Below, piece after piece: positions 21,238 through 32,618 of a stretch of 64,000 bases of DNA. The notes under the pieces are model-generated. The model was given only the letters and a program-made list of their open reading frames with translations, ran no database searches and was not told the DNA's origin. The number at the start of each line of letters is the position of its first letter. Position 1 is the stretch's first letter. Source of the stretch: Gnetum montanum (lineage: Eukaryota > Streptophyta > Gnetopsida > Gnetales > Gnetaceae); the NCBI GenBank assembly GCA_015680685.1, contig MNCI01000270.1, positions 691,854 through 755,853 of the forward strand. Direction: 5' to 3'. A program made the translations under genes and the position numbers.

Positions 21238-24200
21238 TTGCTACGCTATTGCTTCGACATTCTTTGCTACTCTATGTATAGGAAGAGGGTTATGTTATGC
21301 TATATGCTAATATGCTAGATTTTGTTACACTACCTGTGTATTGCACTTGGATGTGATGTTAACGTCTACTGTTGTACTATGAAGGATAGCACTCAGGCTA
21401 ATTCTAGTTGTCCTGGACATTGTAGGGGTCCTGTGCTATGTGAACAAAACCATGGTCCATGTTCCCCCTTCTCATACTCGTGTCGAAGATCGAGTGATCT
21501 GGTTTACGCAAGGAGCACAGAAGTTCCTACAGTTCCTCCTCCAACGCTTTAGTGTGATCATTTGGTCACACTTAGAGGAGGAGGTGGTGGCCATCATACT
21601 AGAAACCTTATTTCCTGGGGCAACCTGGGGCATTCTGAGGTACCTTAGAGATGGGGCACTCACTAGTGGGTAAGGGCAAGGATTTGAACTATGCCCCCAA
21701 GGTTCGAGGTGTTTGGCTTGGATCTGGGAGATGCCCAAGTACAGCTGCTACCATCTTTACAACACATTGTTTATTTCATGTCATATAGGAACATGCTTTC
21801 AAAACCCACTAGGAACCATCTACTATGCTGACAAGTGAGTTCTGTAGTGCCATTTCTATTATACAATGCTATAGTCGCTATGCTCGGTCAGATGTTGATG
21901 ACGTGTTTTTGTTACCAGGTTTTTAATCAATGACGAGGACCTTCATGGAAATACGGATGCCTGACCATAGCGGAGATGGCCTTGTAGGAATTATATTTTG
22001 CTGAGAACATTTGTGCTGGTGTTCTATGTTAATGTGGGGGTGAGTACCCCACCTATCCAAGCTGATATCCCATCCTCTACAATAAATGTAAGGAGTCTGA
22101 TTGGTTGGATGAGGGATGGGAACCTTTCAAACTTGTCCCCATGGAAGACGTTTTGGTCACCCTCCCACAATTCCCATTGCCATATAAACCTAGTAAGCTA
22201 AGTAGTAGGTGTGATATGTTGAAGTGTCTTTGCTATTTTTTGTATGTAAACTGTTTCTATGCAAACTGTTGCAGGGATAAAAACGTCCCATGGAGGTGAC
22301 GGTGGTAATCGCTGAGAAGCAGGAGGTGAACATCTACTTCAAATACAGAGAAGTAGCTGTGAGCTAGCATTGGATATATAGTGAAGCTTCAGATTCCTTG
22401 GTCGGGAACCTCTGAAGTGCTAGGTTACTATATTTGTTCCTGACTCTAAACCCAAACACTCCTGCCATTGAGATGCTCTCCCTGGTGGACTCCTTTTCCG
22501 ATAAGGTGGACTGCTTCCGCACACGCATTCATGGTATGCGGGTGGTCATTAACATCAATGACCAACTTTTTGCAGACCTTTTCGGTGTCCCTATCGATGG
22601 AATCCTTATAGAGTTGAAGTCCAAGAAGGAGTTAACTCTTCAGAATGATGACATCATGGAGTGGATAGGGATTCCTAAAGAGCAAAGGGGGATCGCTATG
22701 GAGAAGGTCAAGGTAGCACCTGTTAGAGAAGTTTACCCTATCTTCCATTCTCATGGATTCACCCAGATACTTTCCCAAAGAAAGTTCCTTGGGGTCGAGC
22801 AGGCCTGGGTAATGCACGAGGTTATGGAAGAGAGGGCTCGCTAGAACTGGGCCAGGTTTCTGTGTGTAGGCTTGTAGGCTGAAATCGTGGGGCTCCATAA
22901 GAGGCAAGAGTCCTGTTCCAACATTCATTATGTCTTTTACATAGCTTGCCTATGGTGTTTCGTGTAGTATCTGGTGGTTCATGAGAAAGGGATTTGGGTA
23001 TTGTGGAATTACAACCAGATTTCTAAACCATGGATCTGTTAAGTCCTCTGGATCACCCCAGCCCAAGATCCCCCTAGAAATAATTGGGGAGTCATTCTCT
23101 ATGATAACTAAGGATCATGTGGTCCATAACTTTTGTGGCTAAGACAGTGTACGGGAGACCCCCCCTGCTGTAGCCGGTAGCATGTCACAGGGGAAATGTC
23201 TCATTACCAAAGTTGTGGCCACCAAGTTTCAGCGAAAGAGGCCCACTTCAACTAAGAGAACCCTTCATGCAGAGGAGGAGGAGGGGCAATGGCTGCGGCT
23301 TAAGCTACAGAGGACTCAATCCCCCATAGGTAAATGCTTTCGTTCATGTTTATTTCTTCACCTACTTTGTTAATGTTTTCCACGCTATGCTATGCTAGAC
23401 AACATAGCGTAGCGTAGCACCTACTTTATGCCAACCTATTTTGAGCTAACGTAAACATGTTTTTTTTTTTTGGCTTGCTAGAGGAAGATGAAGAAGAAGA
23501 AGAAGGCAAAGAAGAGGTGTCAGCCTCCAAAATAGGGGTGAAAAATAAAGACTCAAAGGCCCAGTCTCAGAGAGAAGGGACCCGGTCAAAGGGAAGGGAG
23601 CTCTTGCAGCTAAGATGGGGGCTCTTGTTATTAGGGAGAATCCTCCTACTAACTAAGAGGAGTTTCTCTTGAATAAAAAATATGCTAGTCTCCTAAAAGA
23701 AAAGGCACCAGTGAATGAAGAAGAGGTCTCTACAGACCTGGCAGGGACTTCTACCAAGGCTTCTGCCCTCATTTTGCATCAACAGGAACGTGACCCCAAT
23801 TAAATGCTGGTGAGTTTGGCAATATGTCTTCCTTGTCATAGCCCATTTTGATCATTGTTGATTCATTTAGTTGCATGACAGATTCCACTATTAATTTTGT
23901 AGGACCCCCTTCGATTCATGTGGAATCATGGACCAAGACCCCCGATAAGTTTGCGTTTGTGTAGGGGACCATCAATGACATGATCGACCATCTTCAGTAG
24001 ATCGATCCTGAAGTGGGTGAGTGTTCTCATGTTGCTACACTAGAATTCACTAATTCGCTAAATATTCCATGCTAATGTGACTGATATGCTCTTCATGTCA
24101 TGGTAGCTTCTCAACTCAAATGGGACCCGACACAGCCTTTTAAAGTTGGCATCGTGCCTACATTCCTACCTGAAGTGACTAAGGTGTCTCGTTGTGCATA

Positions 24201-25230
24201 CGATAAGGTCAGCAAGTATGCTTTGCACTTGGCTCGCTCTTTGTGGGAGTTCAAGCATGTCAACGAAGACCTATGGAAATGGTTCCAAAAAGCTGAGAAA
24301 TAGAAGGCTGACATGAACACCGAGGTGGCAAACCTGAAGTTGAAGAACGAATTCCTCATGGCCTATGATACCAATAATGAGGACTGGCGCACAGCTGTAA
24401 TGGATCATGCCAGATTCTAGACCATTGTGCGTTAGAACAAAGAAGCCATCCATGAGATAATAGAGAAGTGTATGCAGATGGACTTTTTGGCCCAAAAGTA
24501 TCAGGATTGGTAGGATTTTAGCGCAAGAGTTTACGAATGGAGGCAATCCCAGAAGAACCATAAGCATATGTATAAACTAGAATATACCACAACTCGTAAA
24601 CTATACAGGGATGCTATTGTGGAGGTGTTTATGTATAAAGCATTTATAAATGCCATTAACACTTTCGAGGCCTATGCCAAGTTCAAAGAGCAGGTAAAGG
24701 TTACGAAATCTCCTAACTGGAAAGTGGATCTTTCCATAGAAGAGACCGCTACCGCCTCCTTTTCTTTGAGACCATCGAGGTGGATGACCGCTAAAAGGGA
24801 GAGAGCTGCTGTAGACGCTGAACCAAGCAATAGTCATTGGGTGGATATCATGGAAGAGGAAGTTTGACACCACCTTAGGCTTGGTTTAGACCAGATACCC
24901 TTCAAGATGGATGCAGGTCCTTCTCAGGTTAGTTGCTTTTCACTGTGTTAATTCTTGTACTTTGTTGTAACTTGCGTGCATTGTCTTAGCTGACTGCATC
25001 ATTCCTATGATGCTGGTTCTAGATGAGGGTGTAGGGCCCACGGAGGGAAGGAGTGAAGGGTTGGTAGAGGACAACACAGGGGAAGGTGATGCAAAAGGAA
25101 ATGATGCAGAAATGGATGGCAAAGATGATGTGAATAGGGACAACCTGTGACAGCATGGGATTGTTTATGAAATTCTTTAAATTTTTGTAAAAAAATTTTG
25201 CAAACATTTTATAAGAGATAGAAATTTTGA
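21238..25230 (+). pseudogene. Antisense gene copy in element B: exons 2-8, promoter and exon 1 lost
   Basis: This is the most complete copy at the 3' end. Exons by alignment: 2 (21385-21834), 3 (21919-22192), 4 (22275-23329), 5 (23482-23809), 6 (23903-24016), 7 (24107-24927) and 8 (25023-25150). Introns begin with GT (GTGAGT, GTAAGC, GTAAAT, GTGAGT, GTGAGT, GTTAGT) and end with AG after pyrimidine-rich tracts. The predicted protein has a HAD/FCP1-like part, a plant-transposon-like region, an acidic stretch (EEDEEEEEGKEE), a helical segment, and an acidic tail ending DDVNRDNL. The exon 7/8 phase does not fit cleanly. AATAAA lies near 25231. A number of exons contain stops, so it is decayed. 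It opposes the retroelement between protease and RNase H. Confidence 0.65.
21385..22192 (+). other. FCP1/NIF-like HAD domain region (exons 2-3, copy in B)
   Basis: Exon 2 has LILVVLDIVGVLCYV, WFTQGAQKFLQFLLQRFSV, IIWSHLEEEVVAIILETL and a late WIWEMPKYSCYHLYNTLFI. Exon 3 has INDEDLHGNTDALTIAEMAL and GEYPTYPS. In the FCP1/NIF group of the HAD superfamily the order is an LDLDGTL-type motif, a PG-x-x-EFL segment, a V-x-VWS(S) segment and later an NTLLLDDSP-type loop. The match is by pattern only. The motif DIVGV (21416-21430) lacks the second Asp of DxDGT, so no phosphatase activity is expected. It could be another fold with a chance likeness. Confidence 0.45.
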
Positions 25231-25289
25231 ATAAAGAGATGGATTGATTCCATGCTAACTTATGTGTTGTGTACATGCTGAATTTCGTG

Positions 25290-25455
25290 CTAAACTCTTA
25301 CTCTTTTGTGCTAGTTTTAGGCCATTTTGGGTCATTGCTAGTTTTAGGCTATTTTGGGCCCTGGCTAGTTTTAGGCCATTTCAGGCCCTGGCGTAACATA
25401 GTTTTAGGCCGTTTTGGGCCATTGCTAGTTTTAGGCCATTTTTGTCCTATTGCGT
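25290..25455 (-). repeat. Minisatellite R1 between protease and the antisense gene (B)
   Basis: Tandem units of about 27-30 bases read GGCCCAAAATGGCCTAAAACTAGC on the minus strand. Equivalent blocks follow the protease of E2 (42140-42295), F (56205-56395) and C (29270-29350). Its core TAAAACTAGC resembles those of R2 and R3. Confidence 0.75.
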
Positions 25456-25559
25456 GTTGAAGGGTAACATGCTAATGATTTGGAAAATGGTTAATTAGCA
25501 ACTAGCGTAGATGCAAAGCATAAGGGAAAAAAATGTGCAAGGATGGGCAGCTAGGCAAG

Positions 25560-25951
25560 AAGTAGTGGGGTTGCTACGCTATGCACAACTACTTCTTGAC
25601 CCATTGTGGGTTGAGTGAGACATCAGGTTGGGATGTTTTACCAGGGCCTTCGTCTACATCATTGCCCCCCACTTAGAAGGGCAACTCAGCCCATGCACTT
25701 TCATTTTGGGGATTGGCTTACTAAGCTGATTCCTCTATCGAATGGCTAGTGTGTGTGGAGACAGGTGCTTCATCCTTAGGGGTTATAACCTCTAAGCCAT
25801 GTTCCATGCCTACATTGTTGATTGCTTGTGTTGCTACCTTGTCACCATGGATCACAACCTCCCTACCTACATATGGTAGATGGATATCCTGGTGTATGGG
25901 TGAGGAGATAGCCCTAAGCTGCACTAACCATGACCTCCCCAGGATCAGGTT
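25560..25951 (-). pseudogene. Element B protease, C-terminal part
   Basis: The minus-strand frame has FNLILGRSWLVQLRAISSPI, then HLPYVGREVVIHGDKVATQA and INNVGMEHGLEVIT. This equals the protease C-terminus of F and E2. ILGRSWL corresponds to the conserved ILGRPWL of plant retroelement proteases. It is cut at 25951 by element C; the N-terminal part lies at 33872-34400. Confidence 0.8.
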
Positions 25952-25956
25952 AAACT

Positions 25957-27711
25957 TGTACCATGCAAAATCATTGGCTAGAGGCTAGAATGAATGGATG
26001 TCGAGAGATCTATGGATGAAATAGTAAGACCCTACCTTCACCAGACGGCACGCTGGAAATTAACGGAGGAAGAGTGCCTTGAATGGTCCCCATGCAGATC
26101 AAACGAGGACTTTCTCAAACGTACACAATTGTGATGGGTTGGGTTATACATAAAAAAATGAAAAATTGAATGTAAACAAATGAAAATGGATGTAAACTAT
26201 TTAAATAATGAAAATAGGAAAAATGTGAATAGGAAAAATAATGTAAACTACATGAATCTAGGCAATAATGCAAACTGCTTATATTGATAAACAATTAGAA
26301 TATGCACCGGTCAGAACGTAGTGGCGGTTTCGTCGCAAGGTGGACATTTAGGCCCAATGGATGAGAACAGGTGTCGGGAAGATGCAGGTTTTGGATTGCA
26401 GGTGTACAGTGTTTGGTTTGTATGAAGCCCAGCATATGAGATTGATTCCCATATTTCCTAAGTCTATCAGATTCCAATTTTTCCAACCTTGATCTAGTGG
26501 AAAAATAGGAGATTTATAGGATTTTAGGCACAAGATTCGAATCTAGGAGAAGATTAGTGGCTGCGAGGTAAGAAAACTTCAAATTGGATGACAGGTATGT
26601 GCATTGACCAAATGCATGAAATGTTACAATGTATAGCATGTAGCATGACCAAGATCTCTTATGCTGATGTGTGTAATACACAGTGTAAGAGCTTGATATG
26701 CTGAAAAATGTAAAATGTACAAAGAATGTTAAAGTACAAAAGTGGATCTAGATATCTGGCCTCCAGATCTATAGATCTATGCTATTTTTTGCTCCACCAA
26801 GGCCTCCAATGTGTGTGGATCTAGCTCTAGCATGTCTGCAGTGCGTCCTGGCGTTAGCATCTGGAGTCTAGCGTCCAACGTATGAAGGTGTTTACACTGC
26901 TGGAAGCATGTCAGCGTGACTAACAGGGTATGATATAAAAATAATGCATTTTTTGACCTATGAGACCCATTTTTGAAGTGGATATGCATGCCATGGGTCA
27001 TGAGGGTTCTATGTGCCAAATTTGGGCTTATTTGGATGTCATTTTGGCCTTGTTTTGGTTGATGATGCTCAGCATCTGAAAAACTAGCCCTAGTGTCACC
27101 AAGTCAAGATGGGATATTTGATGTTCAAATTTGAATTTTTTGAAGCCTATGAACAAGTACAAGTGTTGCTAGTTCTTGGGGGTTGCCTAGATGTTGAAGA
27201 TGCTCCCTAAAACTACTTTTTTACCCTGTTTTTGTTTGGTCATGCTGTGGCTACGCTGTGCAGCGTCTGAAAAAGTAACCCCAGCTTCACCAACTGAAAA
27301 TACCTTATTTAAGGAAAACATTTTTCTTTTCTAGAAGTTGGGAGTTGCTGGGGGCCTTGGTGAAGGTCATGGGAGGTCCTTGTGCTCAATGTTGACCTGT
27401 TTTAACTTAGTTTCAGGGCTCCAAAAGTTGGTGACGCTGATTCTCACGCTGGGCAGCGTAAGCTACAGCGTGACCAAACTTTACTTAGCCAAAACCAAGA
27501 ATTTTAAGCCTAAAAATTTTGATTCTAGATGTCATAAGTTGGTGTAGTCACCTATGGGTCCTAAGGGACCTTGCCTGTTGAATTGTGAACCATTGGGGGC
27601 TATTTTGGAGGCCTCCAAGTTTGGTCATGCTGTATTCATGCTTGGGTAGCTGCATGACTTAGCTTGAATCTTGTCTAAAAGTGCTAGGCCAAAATTTTTA
27701 TGGTGTTTTCA
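25957..27711 (-). repeat. 3' LTR of element C
   Basis: It starts TGAAAACACC at 27711 and ends GGTACA at 25957, about 1755 bases. It aligns with 32619-33871 at both ends and in several inner blocks. It keeps about 700 bases (roughly 26160-26880) that the 5' LTR lacks. It has GCTGTGCAGCGT-type words rather than the GCTATGCTACG palindromes of the other LTRs. Confidence 0.78.
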
Positions 27712-28869
27712 TTGGCCCCTCTATGTTGATTCCTAGAGGAATCTACCTAAGAGTCATTGACAAAGAAGTAAAAAACACCATGAGCAACTGGGTATCAAGC
27801 ATTGTTCCTTGGCAGTTGGCCAGATGTCATTGCACCGTGTTCAGAAGTACATGGGATCGTGAAATGAGGTTGTGAGATGTATATGAAGGAGGTTTGTAAT
27901 TGCAAGATTGAGGATTGATGAAGGGATGATTTTGTTTAACTATGGGAAGAGGAATACTCTTGTGTGAACATGTCTTGTTAGTCCTTGTCAATAGCCAGTA
28001 TCTAGTGGACTTGGGACCAAGGCATGGGATGTGCGTCCTTTGGAGGAATGAGACTTTCGTATTCTATTTGAGAGAACTCGTTGTCACAACCAAAGCCACG
28101 TGATGAGGTGGTGCATTCTTTGGAGGAACATGACCCTTGTTGAGTGTCAAAGGAAACCTATTGTCCAACAGCCAAAGCCACGCGGTGGGATGCAACATGA
28201 TTGTTTGAGACATGAGTGTTAAGGATCATGTGATGGATTTTTCCTACCTCGGGCTTGTATGAGAAGTGCTAAGGATCATGTGATGGATTTTTCTCCTTTT
28301 TTTTCTTCCTTTTTTTGTTTTTTTAACAAAGCTCTCTTTCAATGTTATACTCGTGCTCTTGTGCTTATATCTATTTCATGTGTTGTGTTATGTGTTGCAA
28401 CTACCTAGAGAGTTACAGTGTGCAACCATGTGTTCAAAGTTTTGGGATGACTGGGATGTATCCAAGAAATGTAACTAAACAAGGTAGAGAGAACATGTTA
28501 GGGAATCAGGGATGTTTGGGGAACTAGGAATGTACTTGTGAGCGATTTGATTAACCTGGCTACATGCATCAGAAACAATGTGGTACATCATCACTATGAT
28601 GAAGTGCATCTGTGTACAGACACCTCTAGGTGTCATCCTGCAAACACAACTCCAAGAAGAAAAGAAAACCATGAGTGAATGAGTTATCTTAACACTTTAA
28701 ACATGGATGCAACCGATGGGATGGAGACACCGCGTGCAAACGTAGGTAAACAAAATTGAGTAGCAACAATGTTGTCAAAGTCTATGTGATGAATTCATGT
28801 AGTAGGTTGATGAAGACATGGTGTTTGATTACAGCAACAGATTAGTAGACTAGTGTAGAAGTTGCTGGT
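27712..28869 (-). other. 3' untranslated region of element C
   Basis: A polypurine word ATAGAGGGG (near 27715, minus strand) adjoins the 3' LTR. The rest is non-coding. It holds a local direct repeat (AAGGATCATGTGATGGATTT at about 28212 and 28270) and a T-rich run at 28300-28325. No gene is seen. Confidence 0.55.
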
Positions 28870-29110
28870 TTATAGTCTTCGTGGACTGTTGTGGATTAGT
28901 TTTGCGTCATAACCCATTGGATGTTGCAAGTTTAGCATCATAGCGGACAGTGCAATGCTAGTTTATAGTCATGGCAGAATATGGAGAGGCGAGCTACTTT
29001 ATAGTCGTAGCGAAATCTGTCAAATGAGAGTGTGATAGTTTATTGTCATTTTGGATAATCTATGGTATCAGTTTTAGGTCATGATGCCAGGACCATTCTG
29101 TGGTATTAGT
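28870..29110 (-). repeat. Minisatellite R3 remnant in element C
   Basis: On the plus strand it shows degenerate units such as TTTATAGTC-TAGCGGA and TTTAGCATCATAGCGGAC, the reverse complement of the R3 word. In other elements this block directly follows integrase. Here no integrase precedes it. Confidence 0.65.
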
Positions 29111-29269
29111 TTACCATCATGATGCCAGGACGATGTGTGGATGCATGCACGTACATCTAGGTGATCCTGCAAAAGAAGAAACTAGAGAACACAATGTCAA
29201 GTAGTAACTACTGAAAACAAATCATAAATTCATAAGAAAAATAGAAAAAAATGCAAAAGGCAAAAGTTT

Positions 29270-29350
29270 AGAGCCTTTTTGGGCCATGCATGGAAATTTA
29301 AAGTTGTATCAGGCCATGTGTTAGTTTAAGGCCTTTTCGGGCCACATGTG
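29270..29350 (-). repeat. Minisatellite R1 remnant in element C
   Basis: Two or three degenerate units contain GGCCCGAAAAGGCCTTAAAC and AGGCCATG words. It lies just after the protease tail, as R1 does in B, E2 and F, and only about 160 bases from R3. Confidence 0.6.
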
Positions 29351-30180
29351 AATGCGTAAGATAGTACAATGCAAATGAAGGTGATGTATGCACAATGAAC
29401 AAAGGTGAAGAGTGGGTAGGTATTAGATGTATTTTTGGCTGCAGGGAAGCCTTGATCATGTGGTTGTTTACTAGCTAGACATGGTCTAGGAGGTGTGCTA
29501 GGTTTTGGTTGCTCTGGGAGGCTTTCGATTTTTACCACTCGTTCGGGTGTTTTAGCTCTAGGTGTTGCATTTTTTTCCATGGGTGTTCCATCGAGAGACT
29601 CTTCTTTCAAGAATTATGACATGTCTATGTTGTGGATGGCTTGAAAGGGAGTGTTATCACCATGTATTGGTGAGAAAATGGCCCATTGTTGGGCTAGCCA
29701 AGGTCTGCCAAGAATCATGTTGAAACTTGGCATCTCTTCTATGATAGTGAACTCTGCGTTGGTCAGGAATTATTCTCTTTCCACAAAGGCTAAGTTGATT
29801 TTTCCCTTAACTATGACACATGATCCATTGAAGGATTTTAAACACGTGGTTTTCATTGGCATGATCTCGTCTCCCATGCCTAGTTTGTCGATGACAGAGT
29901 ATATAGCTACACTTGTTACCGCACCATCATCAACGTGCACTCTACGAATGATACATTGCCCAACACATATGCTAATCAAAAATGGAGCTGTTTCAACCTC
30001 CCCTCATTTGAGGTTGACTTTAACTGCATCATTGTGGAAAGCTAAGGTGTTTGAACCCAATCCTTGTCGTGTGTGTTGCAAAATCATTGCACAGATGGAT
30101 TCCTCATTTGCGGGGATGTCCTCCATAATAGGAATGGATGCTAATGTTTGAGCCAAGGATTTGCGGTGAGTGGATGAAGT
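29351..30180 (-). pseudogene. Element C protease
   Basis: The minus-strand frame has ICVGQCIIRRVHVDDGAVTS with the catalytic-type DDGA at 29931-29920, then VIDKLGMGDEI, TTCLKSFNGSCVIVKGKINL and AFVERE. A later segment reads MKEESLDGTPMEKNATPRAK with a lysine- and proline-rich tail that is not seen in the other elements. Ty3 aspartic proteases carry D-S/T-G; this family uses DDGA. Frameshifts and stops are present between the segments. Confidence 0.75.
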
Positions 30181-32430
30181 CATGACCAAGTTGTACAAGC
30201 TCATCGTTGTTTTCTTCTATTTGAACATTTGTTTTACTTGGGCTAGTGTAGCTATGAAGTCTATGTTATTGGTTGTTGTGTTGGCTCTGGCTTCCTTCGT
30301 GTGGGTTGGGGGATGGGCCTCTTGCATAGAGGGCTTGGGCCTAGTTTTCTTGAGATTAGGGGTAGGGGCCCTAGTGTTTGATTGTTGATTGCTTGGTGTG
30401 GCCTTTGCTTTAGCTGTAGACGTTGTTCATTTTTCATTTATCCTCTTCTGCTGCCATTTGGTAGCCTTACCCGTGTTGTTGGCAAGGTTGACTCTTGAGG
30501 AAGAAGAGGTTGAGATGTTGCCTACTGTTGGGCTCTGGGTAGGTGAGGGGACATCGTGTGGTGGCACCTGTATGAAAAATGGTAGTTTGGGAGGAGTTTT
30601 TGGTGTTTGAATAGCTTGTTGTGGCACCTTCATGATGAAAGGTTTCTTTGTGGTTGTGGTCAGTGCATCATGCTAGTTTAACGTCTTAGCGGATGAGTGC
30701 AGTGGTACTTTGACCACGAAAGGTTTTCCAAGTGTTTGAGGTGGCACCTAGATGACAATGGAAGGCCTCTTGCTTATGGAGGCAGAGGGGATCATTGCCT
30801 TGCTGAGAGGCACACATATCACAAAAGGTTGCTGCACAGGTTTGGGTTTGCTTCCTATTCCAATGGAGTTTATGACATAGGAGGCATCGCCTCTACTAGG
30901 TTGATTTAGGGTGTTGATGTTCAGTTGGCCCGGTTCTATCATTGTCTAAAGATCATCTTGTAAGGCATGACAGTTGTCAGTATTATGACCGAACATCTGG
31001 TGGTAGTGATAGAATTGATCTAATTTGAAGTATCATGGGATCGGGGGCTTGTTTGGTGCTACCAAGGTGGGGTACCTTAGTAGGTTGTAGTACTTGTCGT
31101 GTCTTCAATGGGCATTCTCCGCTACTTATTTGTATTGGATTTTCCCGGTTTTGAGGACTTTCTTTAGTAGTTCAGAAGGTCACGTGGGTAGTGACATATA
31201 CTTAGAGCAATCGTTGCGCTAAAATTTGGGCCTTGGGGTGGCCCCTATCATTGCAGGTGGGTTGGTACTGGTGTTTGTTGTTTTTGTGCTTACGGCTACA
31301 GTTTCTGTTGTTGTCTATTGTTTGGCAATGTGTTGGTTCTTGTAAGCCACATAGGCAGGATCATTACTAGTTTGTGCAGCTTGTTCAATGTTCTTAATCT
31401 GCGTGAAGGCTTGGCTCAACGTTTGAGTGCTTAGGTAGTACAGTTTTAACTTAATGAAGTCATTCATGGCTCCCTTCAGAATCGTAAGAATATACATTTC
31501 AGGGATGGCCTCATGAAGTTCGTTAAGAGCTGCACTCCATCATTGGATGAACTTTTGCACAGGCTCAAGTGGTGCTTATTTCACCTGTATCAGAGTGTCT
31601 AGTGTTGCTTCAGGATACAGGTTGTACTTTAACCTAGTAACGAACTGGTGTAACAGACGTGGGTAATCTCTGTCGGGATATCGGTGCTTGTGTGCTCGTT
31701 GACACTTAGTGAGGGGTCATCTGTCCCATGCAAGGGTGGAATGATGGGTTCATGTAGGCATGGGGAGTGAGGGTGTAATACAAATCCTCATGTTTAGATT
31801 ATGTCGCAAATTCATCTTCCTCGTCTTGGTTTTGGGGCTCCTGAGTGGGTCACCGTGAGTTTTCGCTCTTTTCATAAGGAGTTGGGAGATGAGTCAGTGG
31901 TGAGGCTCAAAAAGAGGGATGATGTCATATACAGAGGGGATGAATTCATGACCTCCCATGTATATGAACTCAAAGTTTCATTTTGCCTCCTGTTCTGTGG
32001 TGTCAAGGGGAAGGTTGGCCTGAATCTTCACAAAAATAAAGTTGTACTATTCCTGTGTGAGGATTACGAAGGTGTGTACATTAGAGTTCTGAGATGACTA
32101 CATGGTGATGTGTGATGGGGCAATGTACAAGCTGAATAACAAGTGCCAAGTGTGTTTTAGGCTACGTGTGGAGTGTGTACAATGTGCAACATGTGCAATG
32201 TGATTGGACTATCTAGCATGACCAACATCAGCATGACCAACGTCAGCGTGACCAACAAGCAGCGTATGAATACTGAAAATTTGTCTAAGTGTCCAGCATG
32301 TAAACAATAAAAATTTATCTGAAGTTTCCAATGTGTGAACACTAAAAATTTATCTAGGTGTGAATTACAGTGAATTTGACTTTGAAATGGATGCATTTTG
32401 TGTGTTTTTGTTAAAAAAATACTGTAGCAG
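30181..32430 (-). pseudogene. Element C gag
   Basis: Segments aligned with F and B gag on the minus strand: NFEFIYMGGHEFIPSV near 31960; LTILKGAMNDFIKLKLYYLS and TLSQAFTQIKNIEQA (31497-31315) from the Retrotrans_gag core; and ASYVINSIGIGSKPKPVQQP (30880-30820) from the part after the zinc knuckle. Intervening parts are more divergent than in the other elements, and several stops are present. It is adjacent to the primer-binding site. Confidence 0.7.
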
Positions 32431-32594
32431 TGTGAGCACTATAGCAATGTGAATACTGTAGCAATGTGAGCATTGTAGCAGCGTGACCACTATAGCAGCG
32501 TAAGCATTGTAGCAGTGTGGTTTCAGCACTTGGTTTGGGTAGCGTTTGAATAGGTAACTTGATCAGTTTTTGGATTAAACAAAAAATAAGTACG

Positions 32595-32612
32595 ACCCTC
32601 CTTCTAGCACCA
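32595..32612 (-). other. Putative primer-binding site, element C
   Basis: The minus-strand word TGGTGCTAGAAGGAGGGTC lies six bases after the LTR end TATA. It is the same word as in the E2 and F elements despite very different LTR sequence. Confidence 0.65.
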
Positions 32613-32618
32613 TTTTAC

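Noticed and set aside
1-22930. The 13.3 kb repeat as an uncollapsed-haplotype assembly artefact
   Set aside because: The copies differ by many substitutions and indels, and copy A has a private junction at 9420 leading to integrase and a shared LTR, which fits a real tandem duplication better. Long reads would settle it.
26777-27019. Open frame MAHRTLMTHGMHIHF as a possible small gene
   Set aside because: It lies within the 3' LTR of element C and is not kept open in the 5' LTR.
31801-32097. Plus-strand frame MSQIHLPRLGFG as a gene
   Set aside because: The minus strand over the same bases aligns with the gag N-terminus of B and F (FEFIYMGGHEFIPS), so the plus frame is a shadow.
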